Positions 8,031-16,745 of a stretch of DNA of 64,000 nucleotides are shown here, in pieces. The translations under genes were made by a program, and so were the position numbers. A model generated the notes under the pieces. That model had not been told where the DNA came from and did no database searches. It saw only the letters and a program-made list of their open reading frames with translations. Numbering within the stretch: position 1 is the stretch's first letter; each line of letters begins with the position of its first letter. The stretch lies in the NCBI RefSeq assembly GCF_005222785.1, contig NZ_STGH01000003.1, positions 868,001 to 932,000 of the forward strand. Direction: 5' to 3'. Origin of the DNA: Rhodobacter sp. SY28-1 (lineage in GTDB: Bacteria; Pseudomonadota; Alphaproteobacteria; Rhodobacterales; Rhodobacteraceae).

Positions 8031-9017
8031 ATGTCTCACGCCCGCATCCTCTTGTCAGTCCTGGCTGGGTCTACCGTGGCCATCGGACTTGCCACGGCCA
8101 GTCTCGCCCAGAGCCCCCGGACCGAGACGGTTGCAGCCGCCGCCGCAGCCAGCGGAACGGTGTTCCGCGGGACCATTTGGGGCGACGAAACCATCGACTA
8201 TCTCGTCACGGCCGAGGCAGGACAGCGACTTTCGGTCGATGTCTCGACCACGAATGACAGCCTGTATTTCAACGTTCTTCCCCGGGGATCGGATGAGGCG
8301 ATCTTCATCGGCTCGACGTCCGGCAATGTCGCCGACATCCCGATCCCGGCGGCAGGCGTCTACATTGTTCGTGTTTACCTGATGCGCAACGCCGCGCGGC
8401 GCGACGAAGGCGCGGACTATGCGCTGGGGATCGGCCTTTCGGGCGGCGATTTCGCCGATGGATTGGCGGGGGGGCCCGATTGGTGGAAGGTGGCAGGCCT
8501 GAGCGCAGGGGCCTTGAATATCCGGTCCGGCCCCGACACGCGCTTTCCGGTCGTCGGCAAAGCGCAGAATGGCGAGGTCATGCAGAACCGCGGCTGCCGC
8601 CTGACCCGGGGCACGCGCTGGTGCAGTGTCCGGGTAGACGGCTCGGGTGTCTCGGGCTGGGTGGCCGGGAAGTTCCTGGTGGAGGCCGCGGCGCCCGCGA
8701 TGCCGACTGTGCCCCAGGGTGGCCCGGTCGGCAACGGCACGCCCTTCGACGCGACCGGCCTCGTCAACTGCGCCATCGCACCGGGAGAGGCGATGCGGAC
8801 CTGTCCCTTCGGCGTGGTGCGCGATGGCCCTGGCAATGCCGGCCTCTGGATCGCACTTGGAAACGGCCAGGAACGCCAGATCCTGTTCGAAGGCGGAGCA
8901 CCGGTCTCGACAAACGCCGACCTGCCGCTGAGCCACGAGAAATCTGGCGATGAGTTCACGATCCGCATCGGCGACGAACGCTACGTCTTTCCGGAAGCCC
9001 TGATCCAGGGGGGATGA
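8031..9017 (+). CDS. Exported SH3-domain protein, paralogue of 1607 gene
   Basis: The product has 328 aa. Signal peptide residues 1-26 (SLAQ|S). Beta-rich domain about 30-137 with the strand VYLMRNAARR (115-124) identical to the paralogue at 1607. SH3 domain about 151-217, beginning WWKVAGLSAGALNIRSGP, with the same paired Cys (189, 198). The C-terminal region (about 240-328) is unrelated to that of the paralogue and has its own Cys pair (247, 258) and a beta-rich look. The strong GGAAGGAGAG site supports the ATG. The function is not known; SH3 and signal peptide suggest cell-wall contact. It is the fourth gene with the shared GGATAG element. Confidence 0.8.
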   Translation: MSHARILLSVLAGSTVAIGLATASLAQSPRTETVAAAAAASGTVFRGTIWGDETIDYLVTAEAGQRLSVDVSTTNDSLYFNVLPRGSDEAIFIGSTSGNVADIPIPAAGVYIVRVYLMRNAARRDEGADYALGIGLSGGDFADGLAGGPDWWKVAGLSAGALNIRSGPDTRFPVVGKAQNGEVMQNRGCRLTRGTRWCSVRVDGSGVSGWVAGKFLVEAAAPAMPTVPQGGPVGNGTPFDATGLVNCAIAPGEAMRTCPFGVVRDGPGNAGLWIALGNGQERQILFEGGAPVSTNADLPLSHEKSGDEFTIRIGDERYVFPEALIQGG

Positions 9018-9437
9018 GCCGACTATCGCTTCATTTGTTACGGTCTGTGGTTACTTCCTGCACCCTCTTTTTGAGCCTCTCCATGGTTTGCGGGCGAGAG
9101 ACCCTGCACTTGAACTCACGCAGACTTCCCAGGTTACCAGAGACCTGTCGCGCATCGCGGGTGGAGAAAATTGGATTTCAGGCCCATCCCCTCCGCAATT
9201 TTTCACCAAGAAATCCAAGAAGTTTCTCGGTGCAATTCTCTGCGTTTTTTGGCCCCGGTATCGGGTCCTTCACAAAGTAGCACCTGGATGCAATCCGGCT
9301 TCAAACGAGGACCAAGGTCAACCGATTGCCAATTCATCTGGCCATCGGCCTGATGGTGCGGATAATTGTTCGGGCACAATGGCTCGGACACCCGAAGACG
9401 TCAGACGCATGTTCGGAGGTTCGCATCAGCGTAATTC
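9018..9437. other. 420-bp gene-free stretch of unusual base composition
   Basis: No convincing gene lies between the SH3 protein stop and the TetR stop. The open frames here lack Shine-Dalgarno sites and recognisable domains. The sequence is visibly richer in A and T runs (for example around 9170-9250) than its neighbours. It may be a decayed gene or a remnant of foreign DNA; I cannot identify a source and see no clear terminal repeats. Confidence 0.4.
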
Positions 9438-10072
9438 TACTGGCGCCCGGAATCAGTTGGCCCCGCGAAATGCCCCGGAAAGCACAGCGAAAGCGCGGTT
9501 TGGACGGTGCGTCGTCCCTCCTCGGACGAATAAGGGCTTTCGGACGTCATCATGTCCAGCCAGATTCCCTCGATGACCAGTCGCAAGATCCTGGCGCAAT
9601 GGATCGGGTCCAACGCGTAGTCGCCATCCTTTACCACGGCCGCGCAAAGCCCTTCCATTCGCGCAATCTGGGCTGCGTCCCGTGCGCCGCAGATCTCCTG
9701 GTATGCCGGTCGGCTTTGCGCCTCGCCCCAGAACGCACACCAGGCGGCGAGACGGGCCGGGGTTGTGACGGCAGGATGGAAGTCGGCCTCGATCATCGCC
9801 AACAGTTGGTCTGCGGCCTTGGGACCCGCTGCGAGGACTGCGCTTTCCCAGTTCCTCTGATACTCGTCCGCAAGATAGGCCAGCACGTCCGACAGAAGAT
9901 TTTCCTTGCTGTCGAAATGGAACAGGACCAGCCCGTGGCTGATCCCAGCCTCACGGGCGACGTCGGTAAGGGTCAGCCGCGCCAGCCCACGGGTCGCGAT
10001 GACCGTCAGGGTCGCCTCGATCACCTGCTGTCGCCGCTGGTCGCGCGCAAGCGTGCGCCGGGGCTTGTCCAT
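9437..10072 (-). CDS. TetR-family regulator, BetI-like
   Basis: The product has 211 aa. N-terminal TetR helix-turn-helix (about 10-60): RRQQVIEATLTVIATRGLARL, then LTDVAREAGISHGLVLFHF with the usual recognition helix. The C-terminal part with PARLAAWCAFWGEAQSRP resembles the BetI/TetR_C_6 ligand domain found in repressors of choline, betaine and related genes. I start it at the ATG at 10072 (GGAAGAG 5-6 nt upstream) rather than the in-frame TTG at 10084, which would place the Shine-Dalgarno inside the gene. It is divergent from the Rieske oxygenase operon, and a palindromic site overlaps that operon's -35, so it likely represses the operon until a small molecule binds. Confidence 0.88.
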   Translation of the reverse strand: MDKPRRTLARDQRRQQVIEATLTVIATRGLARLTLTDVAREAGISHGLVLFHFDSKENLLSDVLAYLADEYQRNWESAVLAAGPKAADQLLAMIEADFHPAVTTPARLAAWCAFWGEAQSRPAYQEICGARDAAQIARMEGLCAAVVKDGDYALDPIHCARILRLVIEGIWLDMMTSESPYSSEEGRRTVQTALSLCFPGHFAGPTDSGRQ

Positions 10073-10113
10073 CGTCTCTTCCAAAGCGGTCCACCTGCGT
10101 GAATGAAAACTGA

Positions 10114-10131
10114 TTGACAGTTCAGTCAGTC
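10114..10131. promoter_or_regulatory. Putative TetR operator, site 1
   Basis: On the minus strand this reads GACTGACTGAACTGTCAA. It overlaps a perfect -35 TTGACA at 10114-10119. A second copy (GACTGACTGAAAAGTCAA, 16 of 18 bases the same) lies at 16746-16763. It has TGAC...GTCA half-sites plus an extra direct GACT repeat. It is very likely the binding site of the adjacent TetR protein. Confidence 0.6.
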
Positions 10132-10144
10132 GTTAGCGTATAGT
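10114..10144 (+). promoter_or_regulatory. Putative promoter of the Rieske/ABC operon
   Basis: A -35 TTGACA (10114-10119) and a -10 TATAGT (10139-10144) with a long 19-nt spacer lie about 52 nt before the first start codon. The operator covers the -35, which fits repression by the divergent TetR. Confidence 0.45.
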
Positions 10145-10195
10145 TGTAGCCAGACCGGAGCGGCTTTCCAAGAGGCGACGATCCGGCGGGACCGT

Positions 10196-11419
10196 ATGGG
10201 GACTTCGGGCATGAGCATCCAGTTGCCTTTTCCGACGCAAGCCATTCCTAACACATGGGAGCGCAGTGGTCTTCCTGCTTGGACCTATCATTCCGATGCG
10301 GTCTTCGCGCTGGAGCGGTCAAGCGTTTTCCTGACCCATTGGCAGGTTGTCGGCCATATCGGGGACTTGCCGAACCCCGGCGACTGGCTGTCCTTCGATA
10401 TCCTGGGCGAACGCGCGGTCGTGATGCGCGGCCAGGACGGCGATGTGCGGGCCTTCCACAACCTCTGCCGCCACCGGGGCGCGCGGGTTGTTGACGGGGC
10501 GCAAGGCAGTTGCCGCGGGGCGATCGTCTGCCCTTTCCATGGCTGGGTCTACAATCTGGACGGTAGCCTGCGCGGCGCGGCGCGGCCGGAAAGCTTCGGC
10601 GAGCTTGACCGTGAGCGGTTCGGATTGAAGCCCATTGAGATGGAAATTTTCCACGGCTTCATCTTCCTGCGCTTCGAGCCCGGTCCGCAGCCGCCGGTTG
10701 CCGACCTTCTGGCCCCCTTCGCCGCGGATTTCGCGTCATACCGCAGCGCCGAGTTGGTCTCGGACGGCCCGTCGCGCTGGATCACGGAACTGCCGGTGAA
10801 CTGGAAGTCGGTGCGCGACGTGGACAACGAGGGCTACCACGTGCCGCTGGCCCATCCCGGCCTGCAGGACCTTTACGGCCGGGACTACCTAGATCACCAG
10901 TTGGCCGACGGCATCAACTTCTCGCGCGGTGCGTTCGGCGACAAGCCGGGGCGGACGTGGTCAGTCAGGAACTATGTCAGGTTCAGTGAGGACCCCCCAT
11001 GGCTTCTGCCGCATCTTCAAAAGGCCTGGACCTATTATGGCCTGTTCCCTGCGACAGTCTTCGCCTTCACTCCGGAAGGCGCGCAGTTCTATCACGAGAT
11101 CCCGCTGTCAGCCGGTCGCACCCGGCTGACCGGGCGGCTTTATCGCTATCCGGATGAGACACGGCAGCAGCGGCTGGCACGCTATCTGGCGCAGCGGATT
11201 GACCGGGAGACTTCGGCCGAGGATCAGCAGCTGACGATCTGGTCGAACGAGTCCATGGCCAGCCGTGCCTTCGACGGGTTCCATCTGTCGGACCTGGAAT
11301 ACGGGCTGCGCGCCCACCACGATCGCTTGCGCGACCTTATCCCGGTGATGCGACTTGCCGATGCACCGCCCGAAGCGGAAATCGCCCGCCTAAATGCCGA
11401 ACTGCTGGACCAAGGCTGA
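10196..11419 (+). CDS. Rieske non-heme iron oxygenase, alpha subunit
   Basis: The product has 407 aa. Rieske [2Fe-2S] domain with CRHRGARV (Cys91, His93) and CPFHGW (Cys112, His115). Catalytic domain with NWKSVRDVDNEGYHVPLAH, giving Fe ligands His215 and His220. This block is like that of quaternary-amine oxygenases (glycine betaine, stachydrine, carnitine or choline type) that demethylate or cleave C-N bonds in the cytoplasm. These enzymes need a separate reductase, which is not in this window. Start may be ATG 10196 or ATG 10211 (MSIQL); the latter has GGGGAC at a workable distance. It heads an operon with an amine-type ABC importer, suggesting the imported compound is its substrate. The substrate itself is not readable from sequence. 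Confidence 0.85.
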   Translation: MGTSGMSIQLPFPTQAIPNTWERSGLPAWTYHSDAVFALERSSVFLTHWQVVGHIGDLPNPGDWLSFDILGERAVVMRGQDGDVRAFHNLCRHRGARVVDGAQGSCRGAIVCPFHGWVYNLDGSLRGAARPESFGELDRERFGLKPIEMEIFHGFIFLRFEPGPQPPVADLLAPFAADFASYRSAELVSDGPSRWITELPVNWKSVRDVDNEGYHVPLAHPGLQDLYGRDYLDHQLADGINFSRGAFGDKPGRTWSVRNYVRFSEDPPWLLPHLQKAWTYYGLFPATVFAFTPEGAQFYHEIPLSAGRTRLTGRLYRYPDETRQQRLARYLAQRIDRETSAEDQQLTIWSNESMASRAFDGFHLSDLEYGLRAHHDRLRDLIPVMRLADAPPEAEIARLNAELLDQG

Positions 11420-11477
11420 TACCGGGTTCACTTTGACCTTGGCGCCCGGCTGTGGCGCGACGAATGGAGGAAGACAC

Positions 11478-12581
11478 ATGCGACTGACCCGCCGCTCTGC
11501 GCTTCTCGGCCTTGGTGCCGGCCTATCGGCCCCCTGGGTCCGCCCCTCCTGGGCACAGGGCGGCACCGTCTTCGTCTACAACTGGGCCGATTACATCGGC
11601 GAGACGACACTGGCTGACTTCACCGCCGAGACCGGGATCGAGGTGGTCTACGACATGTATGCCAGCAGCGAGGAGGCGCAGGCCAAGATGCTGGCGGGGG
11701 CGACGGGCTATGACGTGGTGCTGCAGTCCGGGCTGACATTGCCGATGATGGTCAAGGCGGGGGTCTACCAAAAGCTTGACCGGGCCAAGCTTCCGGGTTG
11801 GGCCAACCTCGACCCCGATATCCTGAAAATCGTCGAAGGCTTCGATCCCGGACACGAACATGGCGCGCCCTATACCTGGGGATCAGTCGGGATCACTTAC
11901 AACCGCGGCCTGGTAAATGAGCTTCTGCCCGATGCCGACCTGGAATCGCTGGACACGATCTTCAAGCCCGAGAACGCAGCGAAGCTGGCCGAATGCGGTC
12001 TCTCGATCCTCGATAGCCCCACGGATTTCGGCTACATGGCGCTGCGCTATCTGGGCATCGACAGCGACACCGCGACCGAGGCGGACTATCGCAAGATCGT
12101 CGACCTGGTCGCGCCAATCCGCGACTACATCACTACCTTTGACAACACCAACTACATGACCACGCTGCCGAATGGCGAGGTCTGCGCAGTGAACAGCTGG
12201 TCAGGCGACTATGGCGTGGCCAAGGCCCGTGCGGCTGAGGCCGGTATCGAGATCGACTTTGCATATTTCGTGCCAAAGACGGGGGCTCCGGCCTGGTTCG
12301 ACCTGTGGTCGATGCCGTCGGACGCGGCCAACGTCGACAACGGCTACAAGTTCATCGACTTCCTTTTGCGCCCGGACGTCATCGCCAAGTGCACGGACTT
12401 CATCGGCTACGCCAATGCCAACAAGGCCGCGACGCCGCTGGTCGATCCGGCGATCTCGGGCGATCCGGCCGTCTACCCGGATGCTGAGACCCTGTCGCGC
12501 CTCTACACGCCCAAGCCACAGACACCTGAACAGGAAGAGCAGCTGAACCGCATCTGGACCGAGATCAAGACCGGTGGCTGA
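11478..12581 (+). CDS. Periplasmic binding protein, PotD/PotF type
   Basis: The product has 367 aa. ATG at 11478 has a strong GGAGGAAG site. The leader MRLTRRSALLGLGAGL has a twin-arginine-like pair, then cleavage near SWAQ. The mature part begins VFVYNWADYIGE, the classic start of spermidine/putrescine-type binding proteins (SBP_bac_8). It captures a cationic amine or related compound and delivers it to the permeases encoded next. Its stop overlaps the start of the ATPase gene by 8 nt. Given the Rieske oxygenase upstream, the ligand could be a quaternary ammonium compound rather than a polyamine. Confidence 0.88.
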   Translation: MRLTRRSALLGLGAGLSAPWVRPSWAQGGTVFVYNWADYIGETTLADFTAETGIEVVYDMYASSEEAQAKMLAGATGYDVVLQSGLTLPMMVKAGVYQKLDRAKLPGWANLDPDILKIVEGFDPGHEHGAPYTWGSVGITYNRGLVNELLPDADLESLDTIFKPENAAKLAECGLSILDSPTDFGYMALRYLGIDSDTATEADYRKIVDLVAPIRDYITTFDNTNYMTTLPNGEVCAVNSWSGDYGVAKARAAEAGIEIDFAYFVPKTGAPAWFDLWSMPSDAANVDNGYKFIDFLLRPDVIAKCTDFIGYANANKAATPLVDPAISGDPAVYPDAETLSRLYTPKPQTPEQEEQLNRIWTEIKTGG

Positions 12582-13671
12582 CGACGCCTTTCTGCGGATC
12601 GAGGGCGTCTCAAAGACCTTTGGGTCGTTCCAGGCGGTCCGGGATGTGTCGCTGTCGGTCTCAAGGGGCGAGATCTTCGCGCTTCTGGGCGGGTCGGGCT
12701 GTGGGAAAACGACGCTTCTGCGGATGCTCGCGGGGTTTGAGAAACCCTCGACCGGGCGCATCTACCTGGACGGGAAGGACATGGCCGGCGTCCCGCCGTG
12801 GGAGCGCCCCGTCCACATGATGTTCCAGTCCTATGCCCTGTTCCCGCACATGACGGTCGAAGCCAACATCGCCTATGGCTTGAAGCACGAGGCGATATCC
12901 AAGACCGACCGCGCGGCAAGGGTGCGCGAGATGCTGGACCTGGTGCAACTGACCCCTTTCGCGGCGCGGAAGCCGCACCAGATTTCGGGCGGGCAACGGC
13001 AGCGAGTAGCGCTGGCCCGGGCGCTCGCGCGGCAGCCGAAGTTGCTGTTGCTGGACGAGCCGCTGGCGGCCTTGGACAAGAAGCTGCGCGAGCACACGCA
13101 GTTCGAACTGATGTCGATCCAGGAACGCACTGGCGTCACCTTCATCGTGGTCACGCATGACCAGGAAGAGGCAATGACGCTGGCCGACCGGATCGCGGTG
13201 ATGGACCGGGGCGAAGTTCGACAGGTAGGCAGCCCGACGGAAATCTACGAATTCCCGACGAACCGCTTCGTGGCGTCCTTCATCGGGTCGATCACCAGCT
13301 TCGAGGCCGAAGTAAGGGGCCGCACCGACGGCCTGCTGCGGCTGCACATTCCTGATTTCGGGACGGAAGTTCTGGCGCGGGATGTGCCTTCGGTGGGCGA
13401 AGGGCAGAAGGTGACGCTGGCGCTGCGGCCTGAGAAGATCGTGATCTCGAAGCTGCCCGCGCCGGGGACGAATGCGGTGGAAGGGGTGGTCAAGGACCTC
13501 GCGTATTTCGGCAAGGACAGCCTTTACCGGATCACCCTACCCTCGGGTGCCTTGGTGCAAGCGCATGCGGTGAACGCCCGCCGCGGGGACGAGGGCGCGC
13601 GGGTCGCCGATTGGGACGACCGGGTCTGGCTGTCGTTTGATCCGGCCTCGGCCATCGTGCTGGAGGCCTGA
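12574..13671 (+). CDS. ABC transporter ATPase, PotA type
   Basis: The product has 365 aa, starting with GTG at 12574 inside the end of the binding-protein gene. It shows Walker A GGSGCGKTT (about 39-47), signature ISGGQRQR, Walker B LLLLDEP and H-loop THDQEEA, followed by a C-terminal TOBE-type regulatory domain (about 270-365). It powers uptake of the substrate bound by the 11478 product. The FQSYALFPHMTV Q-loop is typical of the PotA/PotG group. Confidence 0.92.
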   Translation: MADDAFLRIEGVSKTFGSFQAVRDVSLSVSRGEIFALLGGSGCGKTTLLRMLAGFEKPSTGRIYLDGKDMAGVPPWERPVHMMFQSYALFPHMTVEANIAYGLKHEAISKTDRAARVREMLDLVQLTPFAARKPHQISGGQRQRVALARALARQPKLLLLDEPLAALDKKLREHTQFELMSIQERTGVTFIVVTHDQEEAMTLADRIAVMDRGEVRQVGSPTEIYEFPTNRFVASFIGSITSFEAEVRGRTDGLLRLHIPDFGTEVLARDVPSVGEGQKVTLALRPEKIVISKLPAPGTNAVEGVVKDLAYFGKDSLYRITLPSGALVQAHAVNARRGDEGARVADWDDRVWLSFDPASAIVLEA

Positions 13672-13672
13672 G

Positions 13673-14581
13673 GTGGCGGCCCTGAAAGCATGGTTCGACC
13701 GGCGCGGCTGGGCCGATCTGATCGTCGGCCTGCCCTACCTGTGGCTGGTCCTCTTCTTCCTGCTGCCTTTCCTGATCGTCGTCGCCATGTCGGTCGCGAC
13801 CAAGACACCGACCGCGCCCCCATTTTCGTTCGGCGGCGAGCATCCTTGGATCAACTTCGACGGATATGCGCGCATCTTCGGCGACGCGCTGTATGTGCGG
13901 GCGTTCCTGATCTCGCTGGGCAATGCGGCGCTGGCGACAGTGTTCTGCCTTCTCATCGGCTACCCGATGGCGCTTGCCCTGACCCGCGTGTCGCGCAGTT
14001 GGCGCAACATCCTGCTGATGCTGGTGATCCTGCCCTTCTGGACCTCATTCCTCTTGCGGGTCTATGCTTGGATGGGACTGATGGGCAAGTCGAGCTGGTT
14101 CAATACCGGTCTGACCGACCTGTGGAACTGGGTCGTCCCCATCGACTGGGCGGTGAAGTCGATCCCGATGATGCATTCGAACTTCGCCGTCATCCTGGTG
14201 ATGGTCTACACTTATCTGCCCTTCATGATCCTGCCCTTGTATGCGAGCCTCGAACGCCTCGACCCCACGCTGGACGAAGCCGCGCTCGACCTAGGATCGC
14301 GCCCGTGGCAGGTGTTCCTCGACGTGACCCTGCCGCAATCGATTCCCGGGATCATCGCGGGGGGCCTTCTGGTGTTCATCCCGGCGGCGGGAGAGCTGGT
14401 CATCCCTACCCTCGTCGGCGATGCCGCGTCGCCGATGATCGGGCGCGTCATCTCGGACCAGTTCAGTCAGGCGCGGGACTGGCCGATGGCATCCTCGGTC
14501 GCGGTGGCGCTTTTGGCGATCATGGTCATCCCGACCATGGCCTACAACCACTACCAGGCCCGGGCGGAGGGGTTGAAATGA
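13673..14581 (+). CDS. ABC permease, PotB/PotH type
   Basis: The product has 302 aa with about six membrane segments. The EAA loop is seen as EAALDLGSRPWQVFLDVTLPQS (about 215-235), which contacts the ATPase. I start it at GTG 13673, one base after the ATPase stop and just downstream of GGAGG; a longer frame from 13637 would overlap the ATPase. It pairs with the next permease to form the channel of the amine-type importer. Confidence 0.9.
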   Translation: MAALKAWFDRRGWADLIVGLPYLWLVLFFLLPFLIVVAMSVATKTPTAPPFSFGGEHPWINFDGYARIFGDALYVRAFLISLGNAALATVFCLLIGYPMALALTRVSRSWRNILLMLVILPFWTSFLLRVYAWMGLMGKSSWFNTGLTDLWNWVVPIDWAVKSIPMMHSNFAVILVMVYTYLPFMILPLYASLERLDPTLDEAALDLGSRPWQVFLDVTLPQSIPGIIAGGLLVFIPAAGELVIPTLVGDAASPMIGRVISDQFSQARDWPMASSVAVALLAIMVIPTMAYNHYQARAEGLK

Positions 14582-15417
14582 ACCGTCGCCCGGTCTTCCT
14601 TCTGACGGTCCTCGGTTTCGGGTTTGCCTTCTTCTATGTGCCCATCCTGTCGATGATCGTCTATTCCTTCAACGCCTCGCGGCTGGCCACCGTCTGGGGC
14701 GGGTTCTCGACAAAGTGGTATATGTCCCTGTGGTCCAACACCCAGGTGATCGACGCGCTGATCCTGTCGCTGAAGATCGCGCTGGTCTCGGCCTCCATCG
14801 CGACGATCCTGGGCACGATGGCGGCCATTGCCCTGGTCCGGATGGGAAAGTTCCGGGGCCGGACGCTGTTCAGCGGCCTGACGACGGCGCCCCTTATCAT
14901 GCCCGAGGTCATCACCGGCGTCTCGTCGCTGATCTTCTTCCTGCTTCTGGCGCAGTGGATCGGCTGGCCATCGCAGCGCGGCTTCACCACGATCACGCTG
15001 GCACACATCACTTTTTCCATGGTCTTCGTCACAACCATTGTCCAGGCCCGCCTCCTGCAGTTCGACCGCACGATCGAAGAGGCCGCAATGGACCTCGGCT
15101 CCAAGCCCTGGCAGGTGCTGTTCGACATCACTTTGCCGGTGATTTCTCCCGCTATCCTGTCAGGCTGGCTTCTGGCCTTCACCATTTCGCTGGACGATGT
15201 GGTGATCACCTCCTTCACCACTGGTCCCGGGTCCACCACCCTGCCCCTCCTGATCTGGTCCAAGGTCAAACTTGGCGTCACGCCCGACATCAACGCGCTG
15301 GCCACACTGATGGTCGTGACCGTGGGGCTCTGCGTCGTCATCGCCGGGATCGTGATGAACCGGGCCGAGGCGCGCAGGCTCGCCGACGAACGCCTGGCCT
15401 TCCGGGCGAACGGATGA
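14578..15417 (+). CDS. ABC permease, PotC/PotI type
   Basis: The product has 279 aa, with an ATGA overlap with the preceding permease stop. It has six membrane segments and an EAA loop EAAMDLGSKPWQVLFDITLP. The sequence MVFVTTIVQARL and SLDDVVITSF are typical of PotC-type subunits. It is the second membrane half of the importer. Confidence 0.9.
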   Translation: MNRRPVFLLTVLGFGFAFFYVPILSMIVYSFNASRLATVWGGFSTKWYMSLWSNTQVIDALILSLKIALVSASIATILGTMAAIALVRMGKFRGRTLFSGLTTAPLIMPEVITGVSSLIFFLLLAQWIGWPSQRGFTTITLAHITFSMVFVTTIVQARLLQFDRTIEEAAMDLGSKPWQVLFDITLPVISPAILSGWLLAFTISLDDVVITSFTTGPGSTTLPLLIWSKVKLGVTPDINALATLMVVTVGLCVVIAGIVMNRAEARRLADERLAFRANG

Positions 15418-15623
15418 CCGCGCTTCTGGGCATTCCGCTTGGCCCCAAGGGCTCGGGCCGCGACCGCTATGCCCGCGCTATGGCGCTTTTTGTGGAGGGC
15501 AGGCTGTCCTCTGCCCAGCTTGAGGCCTACCGCGTGGCAGCTGCACATGACCGCCTGCCGCCGGACCCTTTCCTCACCGACCGCAACCTTCCCCTGCCCG
15601 ACCATGACGGAGACCGCCCATGA
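15414..15623 (+). CDS. 69-aa protein in the importer operon, function unknown
   Basis: This short gene overlaps the permease stop (ATGA at 15414) and its own stop overlaps the cupin start (ATGA at 15620). Such tight nesting on both sides argues that it is real and translated. The product starts MTALLGIPLGPKGSGRDRYA, is charged (many Arg, Asp), and has no signal peptide or membrane segment. The middle part ALFVEGRLSSAQLEAYRVAA looks helical. I do not recognise a family. Confidence 0.65.
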   Translation: MTALLGIPLGPKGSGRDRYARAMALFVEGRLSSAQLEAYRVAAAHDRLPPDPFLTDRNLPLPDHDGDRP

Positions 15624-15979
15624 CCTTCTCAGACCAAGATCGCAAGATCGCCAACATCCACGACGCCGAATACCGCCCCTTCGTCTACCCCGATGGCCAG
15701 GCCTTCGGCGATGACATCCTGCAGCTCGACACCGACATGCCGCTAGGTGAGGGGTTCCACGTCTACCGCATGCCGCCCGGCATGACGACGCGCCGCCACA
15801 TCCACAACGGGCACGAACAGTTCCTGATCCTGGAGGGCGAGTTGATCGAAGACGATGGTCGCATCTTGAAGCCCGGCGACCTTGTGTTCTACCGCGATGG
15901 GACCGAACACCACTCCTACACGCCGAACGGCTGCCTGCTGGCCGTCCACATCGCCGGGCCGGAGGTTTCGACCCGCTGA
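15620..15979 (+). CDS. Small cupin-domain protein
   Basis: The product has 119 aa. Single cupin barrel with motif 1 RHIHNGHEQFLILEGEL (His76, His78, Glu82-type metal ligands) and motif 2 with GDLVFYRDGTEHH. It probably binds a metal and acts as an enzyme or sensor on a small molecule; the substrate is unknown. It is the last gene of the Rieske/ABC operon, so it may act on the oxygenase product. Confidence 0.85.
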   Translation: MTFSDQDRKIANIHDAEYRPFVYPDGQAFGDDILQLDTDMPLGEGFHVYRMPPGMTTRRHIHNGHEQFLILEGELIEDDGRILKPGDLVFYRDGTEHHSYTPNGCLLAVHIAGPEVSTR

Positions 15980-16028
15980 AGGAAGATGTCTGCCGTCAGC
16001 GGTCTGCACTGGCGGAAGATCAACCCCC

Positions 16029-16688
16029 TCAGGGCTCGAAGATCGTCGTATCGAAGGTTACGCTTAACCCGATGTAGCTGTCGACATACTCCGACCCATC
16101 ATAATAGCGCAGGTCGACCGCCGCTTCGTCGGTAAACGAGTAGGTGACACCGAAGTCCCACTCCTGTTCCGACGGGGCATCGGCGACCTCGTAGACGCCA
16201 TAGTTGGCTGACAGTCCAAACGTGTCGGTCGCCTGGTAGGCCACTCCGAGATAGGCATTGCCCAACGAGGCGTCGGGATCATAGGCTAGGTCCAGCGACG
16301 TGCTCAGCTTGTCGCCAATCGGAACGCCCAGACTCGCTGTCAACTCGCCACAGCAATCCCCGCCGGCGTTCGGATAGATGTATCGCGTGTAGCCGAAGTC
16401 ATAAGACAACCCGGACGCCAGCTCGTTCCGGTAGCCGAGGTAGATATCCACCTCGTTCAGCGTGTCGTCATCCGCGACCTGTCCCCAGAGGCCCGCATAG
16501 AAGCCGCGGCTTTCCAGTTCAATGTAGCCCGACAGATAGGTCCCTGTTCCCGTATCCGGCCCGAACTCATCGAAGGTGAACTCAAGCTCGGCCCCGCCGT
16601 AGACAGTGAAGTCCTGTGCCACCGCGCCACCCGCGCTACCCGCGCCCAAGGCAGCGATTGCCGCTGCCGCCGCTACAACCCTGATCAT
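16029..16688 (-). CDS. Outer-membrane beta-barrel protein, TIGR02001-like
   Basis: The product has 219 aa with signal peptide ending GGAVAQ|D. The rest is alternating amphipathic strands rich in Tyr, Gly, Asp (for example YLSGYIELESRGFYAGLWG), ending in a near-terminal Phe (TIFEP) in an outer-membrane context. This fits the small TIGR02001/gcw_chp family of predicted outer-membrane barrels. It is divergent from the CocE-like gene at 16894, with a TetR-like operator between them, so it may be a porin for the substrates of that cluster. Confidence 0.7.
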   Translation of the reverse strand: MIRVVAAAAAIAALGAGSAGGAVAQDFTVYGGAELEFTFDEFGPDTGTGTYLSGYIELESRGFYAGLWGQVADDDTLNEVDIYLGYRNELASGLSYDFGYTRYIYPNAGGDCCGELTASLGVPIGDKLSTSLDLAYDPDASLGNAYLGVAYQATDTFGLSANYGVYEVADAPSEQEWDFGVTYSFTDEAAVDLRYYDGSEYVDSYIGLSVTFDTTIFEP

Positions 16689-16745
16689 GCCACTCCCCTC
16701 AGCTTCACCCGGTATCAGGTCTCACGATTACGAGAGCACAAAACT

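Noticed and set aside
9355-9366. TGCGGATAATTG as a fifth copy of the GGATAG element
   Set aside because: It lacks the TTCG at the fixed 6-nt distance and the G after GATA, and points into the end of the TetR gene.
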